Below, piece by piece: positions 37,981 to 47,904 of a stretch of 64,000 bases of DNA. The position numbers were made by a program, and so were the translations under genes. The notes under the pieces were generated by a model. It did no database searches. It worked only from the letters and a program-made list of their open reading frames with translations, and was not told the DNA's origin. The stretch comes from Rhynchopus sp. YZ270_cl-10 (lineage: Eukaryota > Euglenozoa > Diplonemea > Diplonemida > Diplonemidae), in assembly GCA_964035575.1 (NCBI GenBank), contig OZ037836.1:1612001-1676000 (forward strand). The letters run 5' to 3'. Each line of letters begins with the position of its first letter. Position 1 is the first letter of the stretch.

Positions 37981-40900
37981 ATGAAGGCAGTTAAATTCAA
38001 TGATGCCTCGTACTACAATTTGACCGATGGCGCCACACTGCCAGACTGGCTCTCGCAGACGAAGAAGGCGAGTCTTGCCAAAGAACAGAAGCGCCGCCGT
38101 GTCGAGCTGCTGCAGGACCTGGAGTTCAAAGGGGGCGCGCCGATGGCGATTGAGGTGACGGCAGACCAGGGGTATATGTGGATTGCGGGGGAGTACCCTA
38201 GCCATGTACGATGCTATGATCTCAACGAAGTCTGCCTAAAATTTTCCCGCTACACAGAGACCCCTATCGTCTCAATGCAGCCCATCAGCGACGACTATAA
38301 GAAAATCGCCTTCCTCCAACGGGATAGATGGCTCGAGTTCCATGGGCAGGGAGGCAGGCAGGCGAGGGTCCGTGCACCAAAGGAAGGCAGGAGCATCTTG
38401 TACGACCGAAACACAGCGAACATGGTCATGACGACGTCCTGCAGTAGTGTGTACTACTTCGATCTTGATGGTGGTGCGTTTTTGGGTATGGATACACAAC
38501 ATTGTTTTGATATACTGCGCGACAGACCTAATTATTGTGATCAAAAAAAGGGTCATGAGAGGGCTGTATTTAAAGTTATTTAAGTCATCAAGGCACCTCT
38601 TGTTTAGCCAGCTGTTGCTGATGCTGTGCGATGACGAATATGATAAGGTGACTAAGCACGAGAGGCTTAGGGTCATCTTATAAACTTTTCTTTATTTGAA
38701 AGAAAGTAGAAAGTAAAAAAAGGCAAAGGCTTCGGCCGACATTGAGTACAGATCGTAATACCAGTAAGGTGTAACGTGATTGTCGATACAACAAAAACAC
38801 AGATTCCTGATACCCACTGAAGTGGTCGCATTACCTATCAATTCATAGGTTCCGCTACTTTGATCAATCCCGATCCACAAAAAAAAAATCTTTGTATAGT
38901 GGAGTACATCCTGGGGTGTCTACGCTAATACAACCAACATCATCACCGTGTGTGACTTCACGTCTACATCAACACTAATCAAAAATATACAGAGTACAAA
39001 GCACTTTCAAAATAAACAAATATAGTGGAGCATACTCTATCCTAGGGTTGCTACACTAATACAAACCAAGTTTTCAAAATATTTTCAAAAAATCACATTT
39101 TTTACAAAAAACAGAGCACTCACAAAAAAAAACTTTCCCTCCACACACAGAACCTGTCATCACCGAAGCTGAGGCAAACGACTGCGCCGCACTGTGCCCT
39201 GCTCATCCACTTCTTGCCATAGGAGGTGTTAACGGCAAGGTCGAATGTGTGGACATGCGTGCCTCCAACCGCGCGATCTCCTCTTTAGATGTCATCTCCG
39301 GGCTTGGTCTGCGCATGGACGACAACGACTCTGTGTCGTCTGAATCCGATATGTTCGCTTACCTCGATGCGCCAGCCAATGCCATCACCTCCCTCTGTTT
39401 TGACGACTCAGGAATGACTCTGCTAGCAGGCACCTCAGAAGGTGCGATCGGAGTGTACGATATCCGCAAGAACACCCCAATGTTCGTAAAGTCGCACAAC
39501 AACTCCCTCAGAATGCAGAAGCTGCAGTTTCACACCTGCTTCGACAAAAAGCAGGTCATTTCCGCGGATACGAAGGGAATCAAAATATGGGATGCCTCAA
39601 CAGGGGAGACGTATCTGTCGATGGACACTTCGGCGGAATTGTACAGTTTTGCGGTTCCGAAGAGCGGAGAAGGGCGTGATGGAGGTGTCATCATGGCTGC
39701 GTGCGATACACCCCACGTTAACATCTTTTTTGCCCCGCAGCTTGGACCAGCTCCGGCATGGTGTTCATACCTCGAGAACATCACTGAAGAGCTGGAAGAG
39801 GCTGATACCGCAGTTGGACAATTCGAAGACTTTAAATTTGTGACCCAAGCAGAGTTGGAAACCCTCAACCTTACACACCTTCTCGAACAAAATTCAGACC
39901 AGGTTCGTCCTTACATGCACGGATTCTATGTGGATCTTAATCTCTACCGAACGACCAAGGCTATAATGGATCCGCAGGAATGGCGTGATTTTAAGCGGCA
40001 AAAGATGCTTGACAAAAAGGAGGCTGAGGATCGGATTACGGTAGTGAAAAGGAAGAAGGAGAATTTGTTGAAGCCGGTTGCAGAGGAGCAGGCAGAGGAA
40101 CCAATTGATCGATTTGCCCCCAAAAATGATAAATTTGCGGTAGATGTGAAGTCCGAAGCCTACCAGAAATACCATCCAGGGGAGAAGATGGATGCATTCC
40201 GCACGGTTGGGGATGATTCTGATATTGACAGTGACGGAGCGAGTTCTGGTCTGTCCGACACAGCGCCTGCACTGCCAAGAAGACAAGCGAACACCACCGC
40301 ACCCAAAAAGGTGCAAATGTTCGAACTCAAAGAAGGCAGGAATATCATGGAGAGCACCCTCGAACAGCACCAAGGAAGCAAGCGAGAACGTCATGAGAAA
40401 TTGACGCTTGGCGAGCGGCTCAAAAAGCACAACGAAAAGAAGATGAAGAACCCGGCCCAGAGCACCGTGCGCACCGTCGATGGCGGGGCGACGAAGGAGA
40501 TTAAGTGGTCTGCTGGGGAGCAGAAGACGCCTCGCTCGAACACTTCAGAGTTCAAATATAAGGAGGACGACGACGGCGGCAAAGGGGGGAAGGGACAGCG
40601 CAGGTCCTTTAGTGTATGTGCTCTTTTTTTTTATGGGGCCCAAGAGAGAGAGAGAGAGAGAGAGAGTGACACCCCCTTCCCTTTTTTGTGTTTTTGGGTT
40701 TTTGGGTTTTTGGGTGTGAAAATAAAGTAATTCGAGTGACAACAAAGGACAAAAAATAAAATAAATAACTATTTATTCACGTGAAATAAGATTCCCTTTA
40801 TTTCACGCTCCCGGACTGGAGTCACAAGTGGGTTAATTTTCACGAGCGTAGCGAGTGAAAATTATGAAACGCGTGTCTCCAGGCCAGGGAGCGTGAAATA

Positions 40901-43629
40901 TGAATCTTATTTCACATGAATACAATATTTTATTCAGCGTTTGCGGAGGTCAAAGTACAATTTCTACAGGGGGGCAGTCAAATAGGGTAGGTGTTATGAA
41001 AAAATATACGTGTTTTGTCTACGGTGGTGTTTGTGACGGCCCAAAAAGCAAGTTGGAAAAGTCCTGAGGCAGAATCGTGGTTTTTATGCACATAGTATCT
41101 CACTTTTTTTGGTGACAAATGGAGTGTGCGTGCTAGGCAGCTTCACTCACACACGCAGTTCGCGGCACGCTGTAGCGTGCACTCACGACCCTGTTTTAAA
41201 ACTGGCTGGCACCTGTGAACAAACACATCAATACACTCACAAATCATTCCGGTCAAAAATATGCATTTCTGAGCGCAAGTGACCCAATCCCACTCCACTG
41301 GTGGTAGTGTGTCGCAGACACATGTTGCCTTGTATGCCGACACAGTCACGCCCCCGTGTGTCCGTTGCAGTGATCAATCACAGTGCACTCCGTGCAATTC
41401 GGGTACCCCGCAAACCCAGCAGCACACTCGTCGCACGTCGCACCAGCAAAGCGAGCGTTGCACGTGCACGAGCACTCCGTCTTGTTCACGTTGTGTGTCA
41501 CAGCACTGCTGTGCGAGCTGCAGTGCACGTCGTCTGTGGTAACCGATGTAGCCCGCAGCACACTCGCCACAGCTTGCGCCAGTGAATCCGGTCGCACATG
41601 TGCCCACACAGGTCGACTTATCCGCGTTGTGTGTCACAGACGTGCTGTATTCACTGTATTGACACAAAATAATTCATTTTTGGACTTTTTTAAGCCAAAA
41701 ATGGCCTGAAATAGTGGTGTATTCTGAGCGGAAACAGTGCGTGAAAATAAAAGGATTTTATTTCACTTTATATTCACGCAAAAAAAAGCTTTATATTACT
41801 GTGAATAAAGTGCGTTTTCGCGGCTACTCCAACGTATTTCTCTGCGTGAAATAAGGCTCGAGTGAAAATAAAAAACGAATAAAGGCATCTTATTTTCACG
41901 CTACGGCTATTTTACGACCAAAACTTTATTTCACGTGAGTTGAATAATGCCATTCTTATTTCACTGCCCCCTGTAGAAATTGTACGTGACCTCCGCAAAA
42001 AGACGAATAAAACTTTTTTCACTTTTTGCCCTTTTTTTTAAACTTTTCTTACAAATTAATCATGGCTGTGTAACTTAGGTGACCTAAGTTTTTTTTAAAA
42101 AAAAAACTTAAGTCACCTAAGTTACCTTAGGTCATCGTTTTTTTTTTTTTTTTTTTTTTTTGCTTGGGTGGTGAAGCTGCAGGTGGTCTGAAGAGTGATG
42201 TGACCGTATTCTCTAGGTATAACAGTTACTCAAAAAATGCATTGACGAAGGAATTTTGCACTTTGACCACCATCGATTACATACTGTGTACTGTGTACTG
42301 TGTACTGTGTACTGTGTACTGTGTACTGTGTACTGTGTACTGTGTACTGTGTACTGTGTACTGTGTACTGTGTACTGTGTACTGTGTACTGTGTACTGTG
42401 TACTGTGTACTGTGTACTGTGTACTGTGTACTGTGTACTGTGTACTGTGTACTGTGTACTGTGTACTGTGTACTGTGTACTGTGTACTGTGTACTGTGTA
42501 CTGTGTACTGTGTACTGTGTACTGTGTACTGTGTACTGTGTACTGTGTACTGTGTACTGTGTACTGTGTACTGTGTACTGTGTACTGTGTACTGTGTACT
42601 GTGTACTGTGTACTGTGTACTGTGTACTGTGTACTGTGTACTGTGTACTGTGTACTGTGTACTGTGTACTGTGTACTGTGTACTGTGTACTGTGTACTGT
42701 GTACTGTGTACTGTGTACTGTGTACTGTGTACTGTGTACTGTGTACTGTGTACTGTGTACTGTGTACTGTGTACTGTGTACTGTGTACTGTGTACTGTGT
42801 ACTGTGCGGAAATTGACCAAAAACAAGAACTTGTCCATTTCGGCAAATTGACCCCACCACTGGCCGGACGGATTCCGGAAATGCAAATGCCGGCGTTTAA
42901 AAGCTTCACCAGGCATCCGCCCCCTTCAGTGATGTTCATCGCCCAAGCAAAAAAAAAAAAAAAACGGTAACTTAAGTTAACTTAAGTGACTTAAGTTGGT
43001 AACTTAAGCTGTTTTTTAAAAATAAAAACTTAAGTTACGTTTTTTTTCTAAAAAAACTTACTGGGGGGGGGCGAATAAGAGATGTGGCATCTCTTATTAG
43101 GCGAACGGACGAGCCAAAAATAAAAATTTTTTTTTGGGGGGAAAAAAGCAAAAAGACATTTTCGCCGGAGGCAAAAAAAATTTTTTGACCACTTTTTTGC
43201 CAGACCGGGTAGACAGGGTAAAATTTCAAAATGTTTTTTCGAGATAAAACCCTGGCGCATGCAAAAAAAAAAAAAAAAAAAATACCCCAAAATCTCAACC
43301 TGATCTCTTATTCGGCCCTGATCTCTTATTCACCCCTGATCTCTTATTCGCCCCCCCCCAGTAAGTTTTTTTTTCGAAAACCTAAGTTTTTTAATTTAAG
43401 TTTTTTTTTTTAGTAGCTTAAGTTCGCCTAAATTTTCCGGAGGATTTCGGAGAAAACTTAAGTTTTTTTTTTAACTTAAGTTACACAGCCATGATTAATC
43501 TCCCCTTTTTTGTGTTTTTGGGTTTCTGCTCTTAGTATGAGAGAGGCCCTGGTAACTAAAGCACTTTCAAACAGGGGCTCCGCTACCGTATAAAGTTCTG
43601 TTGCGGCGCAACAGAAGTCTGAAAATTTT

Positions 43630-43665
<36 letters not shown>

Positions 43666-44396
43666 ATGGTTGAACCACGAGAGTACCATGGGGAACTGGG
43701 TTGCTGACCGCACCACCCAGGCTGTACCTCAATTTTTTTTTTGCCTGCGGCGCCATTTTTCCTTTTTTGCTCCGCAAAAAAGGATTCGATGTGTGACTCT
43801 GTGCTGTAAAAAGCTAGATTTTTACACTGTACCCTAAATTTTTTTTCGCCTGCGGCGCCATTTGTTTGATTTTTTTTTGCTTCGCAAAAAAAAATACAGT
43901 TCCCTATGTTCCCAATGTCCCTGGTCAGCAGTGCTGAAAAGTTTTTGGGCACAAAAACAGCTGACCCCCCTATTTTGAAATCTGAATCCCTGGATAAGAC
44001 ACTGGCGCAGGGTGAAAAAAAAACCCCCGCAACAGAACTCAAAAAAAATCTGAAAACGTAGCGGAGGGGCTGCTTTCAAATCAAACAATAAAAAAAAAAA
44101 CATTTTCAAACCACGTCAAAGAATTCTTTACCATGCAACACCACAGTATCAACCTTTTGTCATTATGATTTATCCCCAAAAAAAGGAAATATTTTCAAAA
44201 TAATCAAAAGCACTTTCAAATCAAACAAAAATATTTTCAAACTACCTCAAAAAGAATTGTTTACCACATCCCCAACACCACACAGAAAGGATCGAAGGAC
44301 GGAGGGAAGAAAGGCGGCAAGGGAAGCAAGGGAGGCAAAGGTGGAAAAGGTGGAAAAGGGGGAAAAGGAAAAGGGGGAAAGAAGGGGAAGAAGTAG
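37981..44396 (+). CDS. NOL10: NOL10/Enp2-like nucleolar ribosome biogenesis protein (3 exons)
   Basis: Exons 37981-38485, 39151-40613 and 44286-44396. Introns start GTATGG and GTATGT and end ACACACAG and ACACAG; junctions read AFL|EPVITEAE (phase 1) and RRSFS|KGSKDGG (phase 0). About 692 residues. Conserved NOL10 blocks are LPDWLSQTKKASL, RRRVELLQDLEF, HVRCYDLNEVCLKFSR, GGVNGKVECVDMR, AGTSEGAIGVYDIR, then LGPAPAWCSYLENITEELEE and YMHGFYVDLNLY: a WD40 propeller followed by the family's charged tail. Exon 3 adds a Lys/Gly-rich end (GGKGGKGGKGGKGKGGKKGK). The family acts in 40S/90S pre-ribosome assembly in the nucleolus. ATG 37981 is chosen because it aligns with the family start; the frame is open further upstream. 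Intron 2 is 3.7 kb and full of repeats. Confidence 0.92.
40774..40921. repeat. Foldback in NOL10 intron 2
   Basis: attcacgtgaaataagattc and tatttcacgctccc are mirrored by gggagcgtgaaatatgaatc and ttatttcacatgaat. Arms are about 35 bp around a 75-bp centre that itself contains ttttcacgagcgtagcgagt-gaaaa. The related motif ttatttcacgtgag recurs at 41930. Confidence 0.72.
40926..42012. mobile_element. TIR element carrying an EGF-like gene fragment
   Basis: The left end ttttattcagcgtttgcgga, ggtcaaagtacaatttctac, aggggggcagtcaaat is the near-inverse of the right end (atttcactgccccctgtaga, aattgtacgtgacctccgca, aaaagacgaataaaa). Inverted repeats are about 50 bp with several mismatches. The 1.1-kb interior contains a minus-strand EGF-like coding remnant. 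No transposase was seen. Confidence 0.65.
41140..41665 (-). pseudogene. EGF-like (laminin-type) repeat fragment
   Basis: The minus strand shows tandem Cys-rich units: SVTHNADKSTCVGTCATGFT with GASCGECAAGYIGY, then NKTECSCTCNARFAGATC with DECAAGFAGYPNCTEC and TVIDHCNGHTGA. Spacing is EGF/laminin-like. The units are spread over more than one frame with no start, so this is a broken gene piece on the strand opposite NOL10. Similar CNGH/CxECAxG repeats are familiar from large surface proteins of kinetoplastid-related flagellates (recollection, unverified). Confidence 0.75.
42061..43493. mobile_element. CATGG-ended foldback element with minisatellite (1,433 bp)
   Basis: Ends CATGGCTGTGTAACTTA and TAAGTTACACAGCCATG are exact inverses and are flanked by ATTAAT on both sides (42055-42060 and 43494-43499). 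Further inverted TTAAGTxACCTTAAG-type arms lie inside. Like the 17064 element it has CATGG...CCATG termini, a 6-bp AT-rich duplication and an internal ggattccggaaatgcaaatg block (42880-42900). It carries the 7-bp minisatellite. Inserted in NOL10 intron 2. Confidence 0.85.
42285..42805. repeat. Heptanucleotide minisatellite (TGTGTAC)n, about 74 copies
   Basis: About 520 bp of almost perfect 7-bp repeats. Because 7 is not a multiple of 3 and the unit has no stop on either strand, several frames stay open (VYCVLCT on plus, HSTQYTV on minus); these are not genes. The unit contains the palindrome GTAC. Such a homogeneous array suggests recent expansion. Confidence 0.97.
43590..44040. repeat. Dispersed 'CGGCGCC' hairpin repeat, copy 3
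   Basis: After a poly(A) run come tggttgaaccacgagagtac, ttgcctgcggcgccattttt, the hairpin gctgtaaaaagctagattttt-acac, cgcctgcggcgccatttg, tccctatgttcccaatgtcc and tgaatccctggataagacac. The same order occurs at 31360-31650. Confidence 0.75.
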
Positions 44397-46034
44397 TGCT
44401 TTTCGTCTGTGTTTTACGGGGTGGAGGAAGAATTGTGTGGGGAACGGATCCTCGGGTGTCTGTACTGCCGCAATCAAGCTTTCAAACAACAAAAAAAAAA
44501 CGAAATGGACAAAAAAAAAGTGGAGATTGTGCACACCTGTGGCAGCACAACCGAGGCAACTACACTAATTCAACATTTTATCAAAACAAAGCAAAAAAAG
44601 AAAAAATGCTGCGTGGAGTTCACACGAGAAAAAAGCGAGGTGTCTACACGTCATCAATTTTTCAAAAAAAAGCAAAACGAGACAGAGACAAAAGAAAAAG
44701 GAAAAAGAGGAAAAAGAAAAAGGCAAACTCAAAAACAAAAAAAAGTATACATTTTCAAAGGTGACTAAGCACGAAAGGCTTAGGGTCATCTTACAAACCT
44801 TTTTTTTCTCCAACTCTTTTTAGTGCCTTTGTCTTGTCATTTTATCACATCATGTCGTAATTGGGCACGAGGGCCAACTAACCAAGCAAAGTTTCGGGTG
44901 GGAGGGGATGGGCGTGAGGGTGGTACATTATTTTATAGCCATGTACTTTGTATGTTTTTTGTTTTTTTTTTTGTTTTTTTTTTTTTTTGCGGGGGGTTTT
45001 TTTTTGTTAAAAGGTGGCAAACGAAAGACTTAATGGTGTACTGGGAATTTGGTCGATGACCTGTCAAAATAGGGGTGCATATTAAAACAAAGAAAAATCT
45101 GTACAGTACAGTACAGTGTGTGCGTGAGTCACAGTTTTTTGAACAAGATAAAACAAAAAAGCTTGCGTTTCTTTTATCAAACAGATTTTATTCTCCGCCC
45201 CGTACCCAAAAACCTAAACACTTTCAATCGGAAAAAAAAAAATTTCCTCTCCTTTTTTTCTTCCACACGCGCTGGTTTTTTTGTGTTTGCTCTTTTTTTA
45301 TCAAAAGCTTTGCTTTTACAAACAGGTGCAGGGTGGTTCCGTGCATATCGGAGAACCTGGCACCTTTGTGTGTCTCCCAAAAAACCAAAAAGCGTTGTGT
45401 GTGAAGTTTTGAAGGGAGCATAATTTATTTACTTTCGAACAACAGTCACCCAAGGCAATTCCCCTCATTTTACGGTTTTCCCCCCGAGTGTGTTTTATCA
45501 GAAAATGCAGATTGGATCATTCAAAAAAAAAGCGGAAAAAAAGTGAAAAAAGGGATTGCAAATGCTTTGCATACTAATCTTTCGCAGCTCTATCAAGGCT
45601 ATTTATCGGTTTTCCCCTCCCTCTCCCCTTCCCCCCTTTTTGCACCTTATTGATTGCATATGATGAAAATACCCTTTCTGTTGGTTGGCCGCAGGGTACT
45701 TTTGTGCTTTTTATCCGGATGGTTGGCATTGAACGGTGGGTGAGTTGGGGGGGGATGCCTGCAATGCTGTAAATACCCTCTTAACTAATCTCCTCGTAAC
45801 TACATTCTGTACTAGGCTCTTTCTACTCTGCTGTAAGATGCTGAATGTTATCAAAAGGCTTGCTAAGCAACGGGCTTAGGTTCATCTGATATAATTTTTT
45901 TTTACTTTTTTTCTTTGTGATTTAATTCAGCACAAAATACCCCGAAGGGAAAAATCTGAGGCAACACCCACCACACTTTCCTTGCAGGCAACAGCACACC
46001 TCTGTGCAGTGCAGTCTTGCGTGCACAACACAAC
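44397..46034. other. Intergenic stretch between NOL10 and SHOCT gene
   Basis: No gene supported. Contains the tgcacacctgtggcagcaca repeat (44520), an H-hairpin copy (44760), a diverged H-hairpin (45851), long T and A runs, and a pyrimidine-rich sequence ending ttccttgcag (AG at 45986-45987) before the next ATG. Confidence 0.6.
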
Positions 46035-46930
46035 ATGGCAAACCTTGTGTACGAGCTCGAACGTCTTGCCGCCCTCCGAGACCGTGGCATGCTATCTGAA
46101 GAGGAGTTCGTGTGGACAAAGTCTGCAGTGATCCGTATGTACTTCAGCTCTTTCCATCTTAGTAAACACACAGTATATGACAACATGCTCGAGACCCTCT
46201 TGAAAAATCGTGGAAGGCGAGCAACCTTTCTTTCCCGTTTATAGTCTTATTTTTGATAAAAAAAGTACTAAAAAAGAAAGGCCCGAGAGATCAGAGGCCT
46301 TTTTCGTGAGTAACTTTTTGAACAGTGGAGATTTTGCACAAACACTGTGGGCAACACACCCGAGGCAACTACACTACTCCAACAATTTGTCAAAAAATAA
46401 TGAGAATATAATTTCACCACCACCACCTAGGCTGCTCCGGTGGGTTTAAGTTCGGCGACGGCGACGACATGCCTTTTGGTGCCGCACGCCCCGCAACCAA
46501 CGCAACACAACAACGTGCACCTGCCCCGACAGGCGCACCACCCCCTGCACCAGCACCAGCACCGACACCGGCACCAGCGGCACAGACGACCCCCAGCATC
46601 ACTGCACCACAGGCTGTTGAAGATGCCTTCGCGTCAGGCGCGATACCTATGGAAGCTTTGGCGGGGTTGGCAAACATCAGAAGGCTTGTTGCGCAGGAGC
46701 AGGAGGAAGAGGAGCAAGGCAGAGGGGCGCAGGAAGGCGAGAGCGGCGAAAGCGAGGTGGACCCGAGTGGCCTCGGGTTTGCTTCTGTGCTCGCTGGGCT
46801 GAAGGATGCTAAGGATTTGCACGTAAACCTGATGCGAGCAGCTGCCGAAGGGCAAGATGAGCAAGTACGGGAGCTCCTTCATAGGCAAGCACACACCAGT
46901 TCACGCAGGGCAGTGACCCCGCCGTTGTGA
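46035..46930 (+). CDS. SHOCT-domain protein with Pro/Ala-rich linker (2 exons)
   Basis: Exon 1 is 46035-46134 and exon 2 is 46431-46930. The intron (GTATGT ... CACCTAG, 296 nt) splits an Arg codon (VI-R-CSGGFK). About 199 residues. Residues 1-32 (LVYELERLAALRDRGMLSEE, EFVWTKSAVI) match a SHOCT short helical domain, usually found at protein ends as an oligomerisation or targeting module. Residues 50-100 are a Pro/Ala-rich low-complexity linker (APAPTPAPA). The rest is helical and acidic (EQEEEEQGRGAQEGESGESE), ending in a helix pair. SHOCT at the N-terminus is unusual. Function unknown. Confidence 0.78.
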
Positions 46931-47890
46931 AGTGCAGTGGGGAGAGGGGGAGGTGAGGGGATGACTTAATACCTTTTGTCGGGAGCTGTGGGAAGACGCC
47001 AAGGAGGGAGAAAGGAATAGGATTCTGTTTCAGTGCAAAAAGCGGGGTAGACAAAAGTTGAGCACAAAAAAAAAAAGCTCCGAAGTCGGTAGATGATGGC
47101 TTGACGCAAAAAAAAGAATAAAAAAATGTGGAGCATTCCTCGAGTGTCTCCACTAAATACAAAACCAAGTTTTCAAAAAAAAGAAAAGTATTCTGGGACA
47201 AAACTGGGATGCCCCGAAAATAGGGATTTTTTGTCCCTATTTCTGTTGAAGAATTATTCAATAACAAAAAAAATTTTTTTACTGTAAATTACAACAGTAT
47301 GGGCAACACACCCTCGGGTGGCTTGTTGCTATTAACCTATATTTCAACGCAATTAAGAGAAAAAAAGAAAAGACTGTTCTAAGGAACACTACCCCCTTTC
47401 TCCCTCTAAGTGTCCCAATCCCTGTCTCCAATACACCTCGCTGAGTAGCCTATTGTCCCATCAGGCATCTTATGTTCCGCAAACCCCGCAAAAATATTTT
47501 TGCAACTGACACGCTGAAGAGGCCCTGGCCAATCATGGAGTGTTAGTGGAAGCGTGCAATGCAACAAACGGTCGAGATCTTATCAAAAAGCGGAACGGTG
47601 ATGTTTTATCACACACCACTTCCCCTTCCCGCCCTACAGATAATACAGAAATCTGTTTTTGTCCCCAGACTGCCCCCCTGTTTTGGATACGGAGTGCCTT
47701 TTGTTTTAAATAAAAAGTAATTTATTGCTTTAATCATTTCAAAAAAAAATATTTATTTATCAAAAACCCCCACCCTACAGATTCTCCTCCTCCTCCTCCC
47801 CACACACACACGCACGCACCTTCTCTCCCTACCCCCCCCCCCCCTACCCCCTCCCTTATTGGAGTTTACGGACTGTCCCATATCCTTTCA
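46931..47890. other. Intergenic stretch upstream of the cyclase-like gene
   Basis: No gene supported. Holds one tgtctccactaaatacaaaaccaag repeat (about 47140-47170), a short ttacaacagtatgggcaaca relative (47288), AT-rich sequence, and a CT/C-rich tract (47785-47855) leading to tatcctttcag (AG at 47890-47891), 13 nt before the next ATG. Confidence 0.6.
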
Positions 47891-47904
47891 GTACAGCTCA
47901 GAGG

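Noticed and set aside
41400-41585. CRISPR-like or direct-repeat array
   Set aside because: The apparent periodicity is the codon pattern of EGF-like cysteine repeats on the opposite strand, without constant repeats and spacers.
42164-42970. Long ORFs on both strands with VYCVLCT or HSTQYTV heptads
   Set aside because: They are produced by a stop-free 7-bp minisatellite inside a mobile element; all frames are equally open and there is no other coding signal.
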